Assembly: GCF_030518155.1 (NCBI RefSeq)
Contig: NZ_JAULRU010000215.1
Location: 93,114 to 157,113 of the forward strand
Direction of reading: 5' to 3'
Length of the DNA stretch: 64,000 bases
Source: Gilvimarinus gilvus
GTDB taxonomy: Bacteria > Pseudomonadota > Gammaproteobacteria > Pseudomonadales > Cellvibrionaceae
The translations under genes were made by a program, and so were the position numbers. This document shows positions 44,371 to 52,891 of the stretch, piece by piece; position 1 is the stretch's first letter; each line of letters starts with the position of its first letter. Below the pieces are notes generated by a model that was not told where the DNA came from, did no database searches, and saw only the letters and a list, made by a program, of their open reading frames with translations.

Positions 44371-44392
44371 AAAAAAGCCACCCGAAGGTGGC
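44371..44392 (-). terminator. Rho-independent terminator for the MFS gene
   Basis: Stem GCCACC/GGTGGC with CGAA loop (44377-44392) followed on the minus strand by six T residues (A6 at 44371-44376), 26 bases after the MFS stop. Confidence 0.92.
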
Positions 44393-44418
44393 TTTAGTGC
44401 AAGGAGAACCGCGAAGGT

Positions 44419-45834
44419 TTAGCCTTTCATGTCCTCAAGCTCCATGCCTTTGGTCTCGTGCACCATAAAAATTACGAAGAACACGGACAGAGCGGCGAAG
44501 AAGGTATAAATGCCGTAGGCGGCTGATAAACCAATACCTGCCAGCATAATAGGGAAACTCCAGGTCACCAAGAAGTTAGCCAGCCACTGCGCCAAACCTG
44601 CAATCGCCAGACCCGAGCCGCGAATTTGATTGGGGAACATTTCGCCCAACATCACCCACATTACCGGCCCCCAGGACAGGTTGAACAAAAATACATAGAT
44701 ATTCGCCCCATACAAAGCCAACAAACCCGACTCCTGCGACAGATTCAGGTTACCCGCGGCATCCACCGGAGCTCCGGCAAACGCGTAAGCGACAATACCC
44801 AGGCTAATGGCCATACCGGCCGAGCCGAACCACAGCAGTGGTTTGCGGCCTATTTTGTCCACCAAAAAGAAGGTAATTAAACAGGCGGCAATGCTGATAG
44901 TGCCCGACAACACATTGGTCTGAAGCGCTTCACTCTCGGTAAAGCCAGCGGCTTCCCAAAGTACAGCGCCGTAGTAGAACACCACATTGATACCCACAAA
45001 CTGCTGCAACACGGCCAGCCCAATACCCACCCAAACAATAGGGCGAACACGACCTTTGACCTTATCGTATAGGTCGGAGAAACGCGGACTGTGGTGATCA
45101 GAGGCTAATGAGTTGGCAATTTCGGTGTACTTAGCAATGCCGTCGACATCACCGTAAAGGCGAACCAGGACCGCTTTGGCTTTCTCTTCTTTACCGCGTG
45201 CCACCAAGAAACGGGGACTCTCTGGAATCACCAATAGAGCAAAGAAGAATATACCGGCGGGAATAAGCTCGACCCAGAACATCCAGCGCCAGGTTTCGTA
45301 ACCGGCCCAAAACATTTCTGTAGAGCCACCTGCGGTTTCGGCGAGAAAGTAGTTGGAGAAGAACGACGCGGTAAGCCCCGAGATAATGGCAATTTGCTGC
45401 ACTGAGGTCAGCATACCGCGATATTTGGCCAGCGCCACTTCACTAATGTAAGCGGGGGCCATAACAGACGCGGCGCCAACCGCCATCCCTCCCAAAATAC
45501 GATAGAGCACAAACTCGGCGGTGGTAGTGGCAATACCAGAGCCCCAGGCCGAGACAATGAAAAATGCCGCTGCAACCACAAGCAGTGCTTTACGGCCGTA
45601 CTTATCCGCTAGACGGCCTGCAAACAGCGCACCTGCCGCACAGCCAAGCAGCATAGAAGAAACACTAAAACCGGTACCGGCCGAGTCGGAATCAAAGGCG
45701 ATTTGCAAACCTTTTACCGTACCGTTGATAACACCACTGTCGTAACCAAACAAAAACCCACCGATAGTGGCGATGCAACTGATAAAGACAATAAAAGCTG
45801 TACTGCCCTGATTTGGGCCCGATGTGTTGCTCAT
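44419..45834 (-). CDS. Sugar-porter family MFS transporter
   Basis: A 471-residue 12-span transporter of the XylE/GalP type. Sugar-porter signatures are LFGYDSGVINGTVKGL at the N-terminus, GRLADKYGRKALLVV, VPAYISEVA-like APAYISEVALAKYRG, PESPRFLVARGKEEKA near 210, and VDKIGRKPLLWFG. It imports a monosaccharide with protons. The gene is monocistronic with a strong terminator behind it. Confidence 0.95.
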   Translation of the reverse strand: MSNTSGPNQGSTAFIVFISCIATIGGFLFGYDSGVINGTVKGLQIAFDSDSAGTGFSVSSMLLGCAAGALFAGRLADKYGRKALLVVAAAFFIVSAWGSGIATTTAEFVLYRILGGMAVGAASVMAPAYISEVALAKYRGMLTSVQQIAIISGLTASFFSNYFLAETAGGSTEMFWAGYETWRWMFWVELIPAGIFFFALLVIPESPRFLVARGKEEKAKAVLVRLYGDVDGIAKYTEIANSLASDHHSPRFSDLYDKVKGRVRPIVWVGIGLAVLQQFVGINVVFYYGAVLWEAAGFTESEALQTNVLSGTISIAACLITFFLVDKIGRKPLLWFGSAGMAISLGIVAYAFAGAPVDAAGNLNLSQESGLLALYGANIYVFLFNLSWGPVMWVMLGEMFPNQIRGSGLAIAGLAQWLANFLVTWSFPIMLAGIGLSAAYGIYTFFAALSVFFVIFMVHETKGMELEDMKG

Positions 45835-45917
45835 GGATTTTCCCTATTATTGATTATAGTTAAATCGTTGATAGCCGAGCAGACAGGCCATCGATTAGGC
45901 CTTGGGATCATATACGT

Positions 45918-45958
45918 AAAAAGGCCACGTAAACAAGCAACTGCGCATTTACGTGGCC
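45918..45958 (-). terminator. Rho-independent terminator for the GtrA gene
   Basis: Perfect 11-bp stem GGCCACGTAAA (45923-45933) with TTTACGTGGCC (45948-45958); on the minus strand it is followed by T5. It lies 103 bases past the GtrA stop and ahead of the MFS gene promoter. Confidence 0.8.
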
Positions 45959-46060
45959 AGCCGGACTATGGCTCTCCCGACATGAATTGGGCAGTTCCGT
46001 CTGTGCGGCTAAGGCCCTTATAGTCAATTATACCCTCAGATTGGTCGCATGAGTAGCGTT

Positions 46061-46450
46061 TTACAGCCCGAATACGAATCGACGCCCCAGCAGGAAGTTG
46101 GTCAGGGCCACTGTTGCCATGGAGGCACCCTTAGCCATTAGGGGTACTGCCGACAATGCCAGCACCAATTGCAGCACACCGCTGCCCAAGGCCAAACTAA
46201 GCAAGAAGATGGCAAGATACTTTTGTGCCGACTGACGGCACATCGAATGATGACAGCGAAAGGTAAAACTGTGGTGGAGAACAAACCCCAAGGCATAGCC
46301 CAGCACTAAGCCGGCCACATTGGCCCACTCATAGGCCACGCCCACCGCCACTAAGCTCACAAACAGCGCCAAATCCGCACTGCCGAGCACGGCACCGGTA
46401 ATGGCAAAACGCGTAAGCTGTGGCCCCCACTGGCCCAAGGGATTTATCAT
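46061..46450 (-). CDS. GtrA family membrane protein
   Basis: A 129-residue protein, from the ATG at 46450 (AGGTG upstream), with four spans in the GtrA pattern: FAITGAVLGSADLALFVSLV, ANVAGLVLGYALGFVLHHSFTF, a charged loop (HHSMCRQSAQKYL) and MATVALTNFLLGRRFVFGL. The family is thought to move lipid-linked sugars or support cell-surface polysaccharide synthesis. An extended frame to 46504 overlaps the divergent gene and is not used. Confidence 0.85.
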   Translation of the reverse strand: MINPLGQWGPQLTRFAITGAVLGSADLALFVSLVAVGVAYEWANVAGLVLGYALGFVLHHSFTFRCHHSMCRQSAQKYLAIFLLSLALGSGVLQLVLALSAVPLMAKGASMATVALTNFLLGRRFVFGL

Positions 46451-46481
46451 TGCACCTAAGGATACAAACCAGGCGTGACAA

Positions 46482-47009
46482 ATGAGTGACAACTGCACCA
46501 TCAAGACCCTCGCTTTTATTGGCCTGCTGCTTTGTATGCGCTGTGCTCATAGCGAGGAACCCAGCGAGGCCTCGACTGGCGGCATAGCCCTTTTTACCAC
46601 TGACGGCTGCAGCCGCTTTCCCGATGGCACCTGGGCCGATCAACAGTTGTGGCAAAATTGCTGTGTGCAACACGACTTCGCCTACTGGAAAGGGGGCAGT
46701 TACAGCGAACGCGCGGCAGCCGATCGCGAGTTAGAAGCCTGCGTGGCGCAGTTGGGTGAATCCGAAATTGGTTTGTTGATGTTTCTTGGCGTGCGGATCG
46801 GAGGAACACCCTTTGTGCCCACTGATTTCCGCTGGGGCTATGGATGGCAACAGTGGCGCGGCTACCAAGCGCTGAGCGAAGAAGAACACTCAGAAATTAA
46901 TAAAGCCCTGCAGCAGATGGACCCACTGCTAAAAGCGAAGCTACCGAAGGGGTTAACACAACCCGAACACGCCAAGCTCGCGAGCCCCGAGCAGCCCATC
47001 ACACAATAA
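46482..47009 (+). CDS. Secreted phospholipase A2-like protein
   Basis: A 175-residue protein with a signal peptide (LAFIGLLLCMRCAHS). The core FTTDGCSRFPDGTW and LWQNCCVQHDFAYWKGGSYS resemble the CCxxHD catalytic motif of secreted phospholipases A2. The His-Asp pair is intact, but the calcium loop YGCYCG-like segment is not seen, so activity is not certain. It is divergent from GtrA and ends at a strong terminator. Confidence 0.65.
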   Translation: MSDNCTIKTLAFIGLLLCMRCAHSEEPSEASTGGIALFTTDGCSRFPDGTWADQQLWQNCCVQHDFAYWKGGSYSERAAADRELEACVAQLGESEIGLLMFLGVRIGGTPFVPTDFRWGYGWQQWRGYQALSEEEHSEINKALQQMDPLLKAKLPKGLTQPEHAKLASPEQPITQ

Positions 47010-47044
47010 AAAACGACCTCTGTATCGGCCAATAGAGGTCGTTT
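47008..47044. terminator. Bidirectional rho-independent terminator
   Basis: Stem AAACGACCTCT (47011-47021) with AGAGGTCGTTT (47034-47044). On the minus strand a T6 run follows (A6 at 47008-47013), ending DUF805 transcription; on the plus strand it follows the PLA2-like stop directly. Confidence 0.88.
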
Positions 47045-47073
47045 CAGTCAGCGGCCTACATTCATTGCTCCGC

Positions 47074-47415
47074 TTACTTAGGGCAGGCGCCGTATTCGTT
47101 ATCGCCGGGCTTGCTGTCCATCACCATAAACACCAGCAAAACAATAAAGCCGATAACGGGTACAAATGCGATCAGCAGCCACCACCCCGTTCGACCGGTG
47201 TCGTGTAAGCGCCGCGCGGCCACCGCTATACCAGGAATAAGAACGGCCAACCCATAGACAAGGCCTAATAAGCCCCCGGTACCGACGACCCGATCAATCA
47301 CGCCTAGTAAAATGGCAATAATTAAATTGATCAGCACAAACATCCAATATTCGGTACGTCGCGCTCGCCCGGTAAACTCTGCGTATTTCTTTAAGACTCC
47401 CAGGTACCAGTTCAT
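47074..47415 (-). CDS. DUF805 family membrane protein
   Basis: A 113-residue protein with the DUF805 hallmarks: NWYLGVLKKYAEFTGRARRTEYW at the start, AVLIPGIAVAARRLHDTGRTGWWLL in the middle and a C-terminal MVMDSKPGDNEYG. Three spans are visible. The family is small and ubiquitous, of unknown function. Confidence 0.95.
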   Translation of the reverse strand: MNWYLGVLKKYAEFTGRARRTEYWMFVLINLIIAILLGVIDRVVGTGGLLGLVYGLAVLIPGIAVAARRLHDTGRTGWWLLIAFVPVIGFIVLLVFMVMDSKPGDNEYGACPK

Positions 47416-47517
47416 ACTGTCTCCTTGTCACCCCTAAAGATTTGGTAGCGGCTCCAGCGGGGCATAACTGCAGCTAAACGCCGAAGGTCTATAGTAGCGT
47501 TATCCGACCTACTCTGG

Positions 47518-47847
47518 TCAAGCAAAATAGCGTGCTACTTTGCGCTTAAGTATCGCTATCAACTCGCTGTCCATGTACTCGTAGTTATCTGGAATGTCCA
47601 ACGATACAACCGACCGGGCTTTAATGGCCGAACCAAATTTATGTGCCAACTTCTTTTTGTGGGACTTTTCCATCACAAATATAAAATCGGCCCATTCAAT
47701 ATCTTCCCGACCCACGTGCACAACAGCATCATTGCTGATCCCTGCGGAATACACCTGCTAACCGTCGATGTCAGAAAATACGGCTTCGGCCGTGGGGCTG
47801 CGCAGTTGGTTTTTGCTGCATAGAAACAGAATGTTAGGCACTCGCAT
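47518..47847 (-). pseudogene. Low-molecular-weight protein tyrosine phosphatase-like gene, interrupted by TAG
   Basis: Reading from the ATG at 47847 gives MRVPNILFLCSKNQLRSPTA (the P-loop C-x-x-x-x-x-R-S) followed after 29 codons by TAG at 47760-47758, then in the same frame QVYSAGISNDAVVHVGREDI, EWADFIFVMEKSHKKKL and DIPDNYEYMDSELIAILK. The two halves together reconstruct the short LMW-PTP family (about 105-110 residues). The downstream half by itself could start at an in-frame GTG or ATG after the stop, but would lack the catalytic cysteine. It is therefore a broken gene, unless the stop is a sequencing error. Confidence 0.8.
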
Positions 47848-47887
47848 CTCCTACTACCGACACATACTTCAACACGCAACTTTTAGG

Positions 47888-48634
47888 CTACGGCAACAGA
47901 CTCTGTGGCGGTGAAGCGCTAGCTATCGGCATAAAGTAAATATAGTCGTGATGCACCAGCTCACCACTAACCAAAGTACCCGCATTGGGCTGGTTATCGG
48001 GCCAGGGCTCAAATTGTTGCTCCTTACAAGGGCCCTGATAGCAATTCCATGCGGTGTACGCCTGCACCGAAGCCAGATAAATATTCAATACTCCCGAACC
48101 CACATACGCTCCGACCGGCACCGGCGCACCGGCACCAAAAGGCTGCTCTGCGGAGTGAGCATTGCCACTTAGGGCAATGAGCTGCGTGTTTTTTGCTAAG
48201 ACTTTTATGGCCTGTCCCATTTGCCGCTCACGAACACTCTGAGACGATTCGAATTTATTATAATCATCATGTTGATAGTGTATTGATAAGGCATAATCCT
48301 TAGTCAATACTTGCAATTTTTTTACTAATTCAAACATCGCTTGAGAGTGCCGACCATCGGTGCCAGACCACGCAAAACCCAGCAAGCTTTGCGCAGAGCT
48401 ATCCAGCTCCAAAGACACCGTAACCCGTTCCGGGTGTTGGTCACTGAGTGCCGCCGTAACCAACTCATAAACAAGCTCTGGAACTTCCCGCGTGCCGTGT
48501 ATTTCACCAAGGTAAATGTCGCGACCGTCCTGCACAAGCTTATGCAGCGGCGCTGTTAAGTTGGTAACCTCGGCGTAAACAGCACTGGAAAGAAGAAAAG
48601 CAAGTACAAACATCCATATTTTTTTCATTGGCAT
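47888..48634 (-). CDS. Exported ChaN/EreA/Tiki-fold protein
   Basis: A 248-residue protein with a signal peptide (about 1-21). DIYLGEIHGTREVPELVYEL at about 38-57 has the GE-x-H-G signature of the ChaN/EreA/TIKI fold, which binds metals or hydrolyses esters or peptides, and a later LIALSGNAHS block holds another histidine. A ChaN-like iron-handling role is possible but unproven. Nothing around it gives a hint of substrate. Confidence 0.7.
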   Translation of the reverse strand: MPMKKIWMFVLAFLLSSAVYAEVTNLTAPLHKLVQDGRDIYLGEIHGTREVPELVYELVTAALSDQHPERVTVSLELDSSAQSLLGFAWSGTDGRHSQAMFELVKKLQVLTKDYALSIHYQHDDYNKFESSQSVRERQMGQAIKVLAKNTQLIALSGNAHSAEQPFGAGAPVPVGAYVGSGVLNIYLASVQAYTAWNCYQGPCKEQQFEPWPDNQPNAGTLVSGELVHHDYIYFMPIASASPPQSLLP

Positions 48635-48643
48635 TCCATTAAA

Positions 48644-49183
48644 TTAGGTGGGAATTCGCGAAGAAGCCTTCATAGACTCGACGAAGCTATTCAGCCCACG
48701 CTGTAACAATTCCTTAGGCTGTTTATCCCTTAGTATCCCATTGGAGTCCAGCTCACTACCCAGCAGCGGTATTGCAACGGAGGCCTCCTCAACGATACTG
48801 CCCGACATGGTGGTAAGTACTTCGCGCAAGGATGCTTGTGCATGAGTCGCTCTGGGGGATGTATTAATCAGCATAATAGGCATGCCCGGGAACTCCACCC
48901 CACTGACCAACCAGTCAAGGGCGTTTTTCATCGGGCCACTGATGCCATGGGCGTACTCCGGGCTGGCAATAATGAGTCCCGAAGCCTCCGCTAGCTGAGC
49001 TTTTAAAATATCAACAGAAGCGATACCGCTATCTTCTAAATCGGGATTGAATAGGGGCAAGCTACCCACGTCGCCTAACGTGATTGAAACATTGGCAGCG
49101 GCAAGTTCACGTATAGCTTCAAGTGCACAGGTGTTATACGACTGCCGCCGCAAACTGCCGGACAACGCCAGAACCTTCAACAC
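48644..49183 (-). CDS. NADPH-dependent FMN reductase family protein
   Basis: A 179-residue flavodoxin-fold reductase. The FMN phosphate loop is LALSGSLRRQSYNTC at residues 4-18, and the ring-binding segment IIASPEYAHGISGPMKNALDWL lies near 72-93. Related enzymes (ArsH, ChrR, SsuE) reduce FMN, quinones, chromate or azo compounds. It lies three bases from the glutaredoxin-like gene, with which it probably shares an operon. Confidence 0.93.
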   Translation of the reverse strand: MLKVLALSGSLRRQSYNTCALEAIRELAAANVSITLGDVGSLPLFNPDLEDSGIASVDILKAQLAEASGLIIASPEYAHGISGPMKNALDWLVSGVEFPGMPIMLINTSPRATHAQASLREVLTTMSGSIVEEASVAIPLLGSELDSNGILRDKQPKELLQRGLNSFVESMKASSRIPT

Positions 49184-49186
49184 GGC

Positions 49187-49540
49187 TTACAATTTCTCGC
49201 GGTACATGGACACCACTTTATCGACCGCAGGCCGGATCATAATAGAGCCGTTTACATCAACTACAGGCAAATTGTATCTTCGGACCTTTATTCCTGAAGC
49301 CTTCATTCGACTGTGCAACTTATCGGCAACCTGAGAGTTATCGACGCTGTAATATTGATAGTATGTACCGGCTTGGCGAAGCTCCTTGAGAGTTTTTTGC
49401 GTCCAGCCACAACTATCGCGACCGTAAACAGCCACGTATGAATAATCCATCAGCGGCTCAACGGTGTTACCGGGGCCGAAACGCTCCCAGCCTTTGTAAC
49501 CTGCGAAGACAATCAGTGCCAAGATTATTAGATTCTTCAT
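49187..49540 (-). CDS. Membrane-anchored glutaredoxin-like protein
   Basis: A 117-residue protein with an N-terminal hydrophobic helix (about 3-15) and a thioredoxin-fold part: YVAVYGRDSCGWTQKTLKEL near residue 37, where CGWT replaces CPYC, and NLPVVDVNGSIMIRP near 92 with the cis-proline. A single active-site cysteine implies a monothiol mechanism. It sits just before an FMN reductase gene. Confidence 0.75.
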   Translation of the reverse strand: MKNLIILALIVFAGYKGWERFGPGNTVEPLMDYSYVAVYGRDSCGWTQKTLKELRQAGTYYQYYSVDNSQVADKLHSRMKASGIKVRRYNLPVVDVNGSIMIRPAVDKVVSMYREKL

Positions 49541-49582
49541 TGCTAACTCCTTTTATTAATACCATCCTAGCCGCCCGACATT

Positions 49583-49966
49583 CTAGTTCAAACTACTCAA
49601 CACACACAATAAGGCGACGCCGAGCAATCCAATCCAGCCGGGGTGTTTCGCTTGGGTCGCCAACAGAACCAAAACTCCAGAGGCCGCCATAGCGACAGCA
49701 ATTGTGGGGATTAGATGTGTTCTTTCAATACTTCCGGTTATCGCTAGCACCAAAAGCATGTACCCCACCATCCAGCCGAAAATACTCGATATATGCCAGG
49801 TAGCCCAAAGAATTCTAATGTGTTTTTCCCGGAAGGGCTTAGGGGCAAGTGTTGGAACAATCGAATTTATTCTGAGCTTTTTAAAAATAAGCCATTCCCC
49901 TAACAAGGAATGCACAAATCCAACTGTTACGCTGAGAATACCAGCAATCAATACCAATATATCCAC
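49583..49966 (-). CDS. Four-span membrane protein
   Basis: A 127-residue protein with spans at about 3-20, 52-73, 80-100 and 105-125. The middle carries KPFREKHIRILWATWHISS, an aromatic and basic segment. No family is recognised, although the size resembles small DUF-type inner-membrane proteins. It lies 42 bases downstream of the glutaredoxin-like start. Confidence 0.65.
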   Translation of the reverse strand: MDILVLIAGILSVTVGFVHSLLGEWLIFKKLRINSIVPTLAPKPFREKHIRILWATWHISSIFGWMVGYMLLVLAITGSIERTHLIPTIAVAMAASGVLVLLATQAKHPGWIGLLGVALLCVLSSLN

Positions 49967-49996
49967 GATTCAATTCCTTTTAGCCAGCGTCGTCAC

Positions 49997-50737
49997 CTAG
50001 TGAACAAATTTTCCTGTCCGCAAAAAATTCTTAGCTTGCTGAATTACATTAGCGTTTCTCATTAAAAAGGGGTGCGATACAGGAACCACAATATGATCCA
50101 CCATGCCATCGACTTTGGTCCGCGCAACGGACACCTTACCATCATCCGGATTGGGTAGCATAAGCGATAACAATAGATTAATCGTAGAGCTGCCGGCAAT
50201 CACACCAACCTCATAAGTTACTGGCCCCAGAGAATTTGGCACACTAGAGCTCTCAGTACCCAACTGACTACCTGCTGGTCCGTTGATAAGAGCAAAGCCC
50301 GGTATATTTTTGAGATTATCGACAACTTCGCTACCCTTATTAGGCGGCCCCAACATCACCACACGCCCTAGATTTTCGATAGAATTTTCGGCTAGATACT
50401 TTCTCACCACAATTCCGCCCAACGAATGGGTCACAAAGTGGACGCGTGTATAATTACCACACAGCTGCAAGGCTTTAGGAATATGATCGCGGGATATTTC
50501 TTCAATCGTAAGCTCGGTAGAGGGGTAGCCATAGTTTACGACGGCGTAACGATCCTTAACCAATGCATCTTCCATTTTGCTCATCGAACGCTCGGTTCGC
50601 GCCATGCCGTGTAAAAGCACGACGCAGTCATCGGCCCAAACAGGAGAGTAAAATGACAGAAAATAGATGACTAAAACGGACGGGAAAACACCTATGCGCG
50701 AACGCGCGTGAAGCAATATGCCTCGCTTAGACATCAA
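49997..50737 (-). CDS. Secreted alpha/beta-hydrolase (lipase-like)
   Basis: A 246-residue protein with a signal peptide ending near residue 35 (VWA) and a lipase-type fold: DDCVVLLHGMARTERSM (oxyanion loop), VHFVTHSLGGIVVRKYL with the serine elbow near residue 107, and IVVPVSHPFLMRN with a late histidine near 217. It resembles EstA-type and PGAP1-like esterases of gammaproteobacteria. It precedes a tiny membrane peptide gene upstream on the same strand. Confidence 0.85.
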   Translation of the reverse strand: MMSKRGILLHARSRIGVFPSVLVIYFLSFYSPVWADDCVVLLHGMARTERSMSKMEDALVKDRYAVVNYGYPSTELTIEEISRDHIPKALQLCGNYTRVHFVTHSLGGIVVRKYLAENSIENLGRVVMLGPPNKGSEVVDNLKNIPGFALINGPAGSQLGTESSSVPNSLGPVTYEVGVIAGSSTINLLLSLMLPNPDDGKVSVARTKVDGMVDHIVVPVSHPFLMRNANVIQQAKNFLRTGKFVH

Positions 50738-50791
50738 CTTGGCTTATGATTTGAATTTATTGACGAACACTTCATACTTGCCTATTTGAAC

Positions 50792-50905
50792 CTACGACAT
50801 TTCGTCAAGTCGCTTATTGGCGCGAATCCCCAGAACCATACCTGCGACGCCAAAACCAAAGCCCATAGCACCAAACAAAAACCCCAGCATAGAAAATGAA
50901 TCCAT
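50792..50905 (-). CDS. 37-residue membrane peptide
   Basis: A small frame from ATG (50905) to TAG (50792-50794) encodes MDSFSMLGFLFGAMGFGFGV followed by AGMVLGIRANKRLDEMS. One glycine-rich hydrophobic span is followed by a basic and then acidic tail, a layout seen in the short membrane peptides of Alteromonas relatives. There is no strong ribosome site (GAGACG about 11 bases upstream). It lies between the lipase and DUF3570 genes on the same strand. Confidence 0.5.
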   Translation of the reverse strand: MDSFSMLGFLFGAMGFGFGVAGMVLGIRANKRLDEMS

Positions 50906-50944
50906 AATTGTCGTCTCTATTACGCTATGACCAGAAAAATATCC

Positions 50945-52081
50945 TTAGTACCAAAATGAAAAATACAATCGGATCACGTTTGCATCAAAGTTATACATAG
51001 GCTCTTCGCCGACAACGGCATCTTCAGCCAGCACGTTGCGGAAATTTTCGTAGTCAAACTGAAAATTGTCCCAGTACAAGTTAACGGTACTTTTATCGAA
51101 CACCCACAGCCATTGCTCCGGCACATAGTAGGTGACACCTAAACCAATAGTATCGGAGGTGTATTCACTAAGCTCTTTATCACGGGCAAGAAAGTTTTGC
51201 GCATCGCGGTAGGGGAATAAATCCGAGTAGAAATCGGCCTGAGTTTGCTCGTAACTGCGATACTTCAATTCAAACAACCAGCGCTCACCCCAGGGGTGGG
51301 TATAACGCAGCTCCCAGTTGCTAGCCTCAATGCCCCAGCTGTCTTCGTACAAACGGTAATCGGCACGCAGGCTGGCACGATAGGGCAAATAATAAATTGC
51401 CCGCAATGCCGCTGCGTCGGAATTGCGGGTCTCCGGGTACAGTTCTTTTTGATAACTGTAGCCCTGCGCGGCATTGGGGTCCAGGTAGCGAACTTGCCGA
51501 TAGGGATTGTTCAAAAAGCCTTCATCCACAGCGGATTCAAAATTAAACGCCGCGATCAGTGATTTGGTCAGAATCTGGGTGAGGTTTAGCTGGTAACGGC
51601 GACGAGCGACATCCTCTTCGAATTCCGTATTGCCGTTTTGACCCACCGTGTCTTCCCCGTAGCTCATGCCAAGAGTCAGCGTGGTGAGATCGCCAAAAAA
51701 ACTCTGGCTTATGTTGATGCTACCGGTTTGCGCACTGTAGTCATTCTCTTCACTGCTGGTGTAACCGGCGCGAATAATGGTGCGGTCATTTAAATATTCC
51801 GCGCCTATTGAGTACTCGGTGCGCTCCTCGGTGTATTCGCTGGCGGTGGCCAACACATCAATCGATGCACTGGAAACCATATCCACATAGTAGTTGGCAG
51901 ACACCGCAACGCTGTTGCCAATATTTTTGCGAATTAAAACGGATGGCCCGTCAATGGTGGCTCCGCCGCCATCGTAACTGTGGTACATCACATCCAAGCG
52001 GTCGGGCGCCAGCACTTCTGCCTGAACAATCAATGGCAGCAATAGGGCAAAGGCAAGCAGTAGTCTTTTAGTTGCAGCCAC
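50945..52081 (-). CDS. DUF3570 outer-membrane beta-barrel protein
   Basis: A 378-residue protein. The GTG at 52081 is chosen because GGAGG lies five bases upstream and the product begins with a clean signal peptide (LLAFALLLPLIVQA). The rest is a series of alternating strands ending in a C-terminal Phe/Tyr-rich segment (LYFSFWY), as expected of an outer-membrane barrel, and it matches the DUF3570 pattern (RLDVMYHSYDGGGATIDGPS). In other clusters DUF3570 accompanies DUF4266 and TlpA, as here. It overlaps DUF4266 by 14 bases. Confidence 0.88.
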   Translation of the reverse strand: MAATKRLLLAFALLLPLIVQAEVLAPDRLDVMYHSYDGGGATIDGPSVLIRKNIGNSVAVSANYYVDMVSSASIDVLATASEYTEERTEYSIGAEYLNDRTIIRAGYTSSEENDYSAQTGSINISQSFFGDLTTLTLGMSYGEDTVGQNGNTEFEEDVARRRYQLNLTQILTKSLIAAFNFESAVDEGFLNNPYRQVRYLDPNAAQGYSYQKELYPETRNSDAAALRAIYYLPYRASLRADYRLYEDSWGIEASNWELRYTHPWGERWLFELKYRSYEQTQADFYSDLFPYRDAQNFLARDKELSEYTSDTIGLGVTYYVPEQWLWVFDKSTVNLYWDNFQFDYENFRNVLAEDAVVGEEPMYNFDANVIRLYFSFWY

Positions 52082-52289
52082 AGCCACCTCCGCTGGCACC
52101 ATCGGCGCCGCGCGCTGCTTCACGCGCCTCGTACACATGGTGTAGATAACCGTTGGCAATGGGGTCGCGGTCAAAACTCATTACCTCGTCGGCCAAATGC
52201 GCGCGCTCATAGGGTTTTACCCAAGGCGAACACGCCGACAACAATAAAGGCATTGCGAGCAATAACATACCGCGACTCAAGTATTTCAT
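52068..52289 (-). CDS. DUF4266 lipoprotein
   Basis: A 73-residue lipoprotein (lipobox LLSAC, Cys at residue 20) matching DUF4266: SPWVKPYERAHLADEVMSFD followed by a Gly/Cys tail (GGGCGCN). The tail may bind metal or be a substrate of redox chemistry. ATGA overlaps with TlpA (52286-52289) show that these are co-translated. Confidence 0.9.
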   Translation of the reverse strand: MKYLSRGMLLLAMPLLLSACSPWVKPYERAHLADEVMSFDRDPIANGYLHHVYEAREAARGADGASGGGCGCN

Positions 52290-52771
52290 TCGGCAAGCAG
52301 CTCCCGCACCTCGGAGCGATACTTTTCTTCGTAGCCTTTGGGTAAACCGCGATGCTTGTAACGAACGTTGCCGTCGCGATCAATCAAAATGGTGGTGGGC
52401 ATCGCATCAATCCCATAGGCCTGACTGGCTTTGCTTTCAGGGTCAAACACAATCGGGAAGGTTACGCCTAAATCTTTAGCCATAGCTGCGGCCGCTTCAC
52501 TGTCCTCTTCTACATTAACGCCCCACAGTACAAATCCGGCCGCGCCATAACGTTGGTGTATTTCTTCCAACACTGGCATTTCTTTGCGACACGGTGCACA
52601 CCAGGTCGCCCAGAAATTCAGCATAACCACATTGCCGCGCTGTTCTTCCAGACGCAGGTTTTCGCCGCCGTTGCTCTTGAGCGTAAAGTCGGGTGCAATA
52701 TCTTTGGCGCAGGCACTGGTGGCCGAAAAAACGCCGCATATCAGCACCAAAGACAATAGTTGTTTAATCAT
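52286..52771 (-). CDS. TlpA-family thioredoxin
   Basis: A 161-residue secreted protein (signal peptide to about residue 22) with the active site FWATWCAPCRKEMPVLEEI near residue 54, GVNVEEDSEAAAAMAKDLG, and the cis-proline loop IDAMPTTILIDRDGNVRY near 130. In this cluster it may serve heme-thiol or disulfide chemistry on the neighbouring cytochromes. It starts the last three-gene part of the minus-strand operon. Confidence 0.95.
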   Translation of the reverse strand: MIKQLLSLVLICGVFSATSACAKDIAPDFTLKSNGGENLRLEEQRGNVVMLNFWATWCAPCRKEMPVLEEIHQRYGAAGFVLWGVNVEEDSEAAAAMAKDLGVTFPIVFDPESKASQAYGIDAMPTTILIDRDGNVRYKHRGLPKGYEEKYRSEVRELLAE

Positions 52772-52891
52772 GCTTACTCCTATAATGAGTATTTAAACAG
52801 GTCATTCTGACCGGTTTGAATGTCGCCTAACGCCGATGGCGGTACATCCCTGCTCCGCACCAGTAACCCGGCACATTAGATCACTGGGTTA

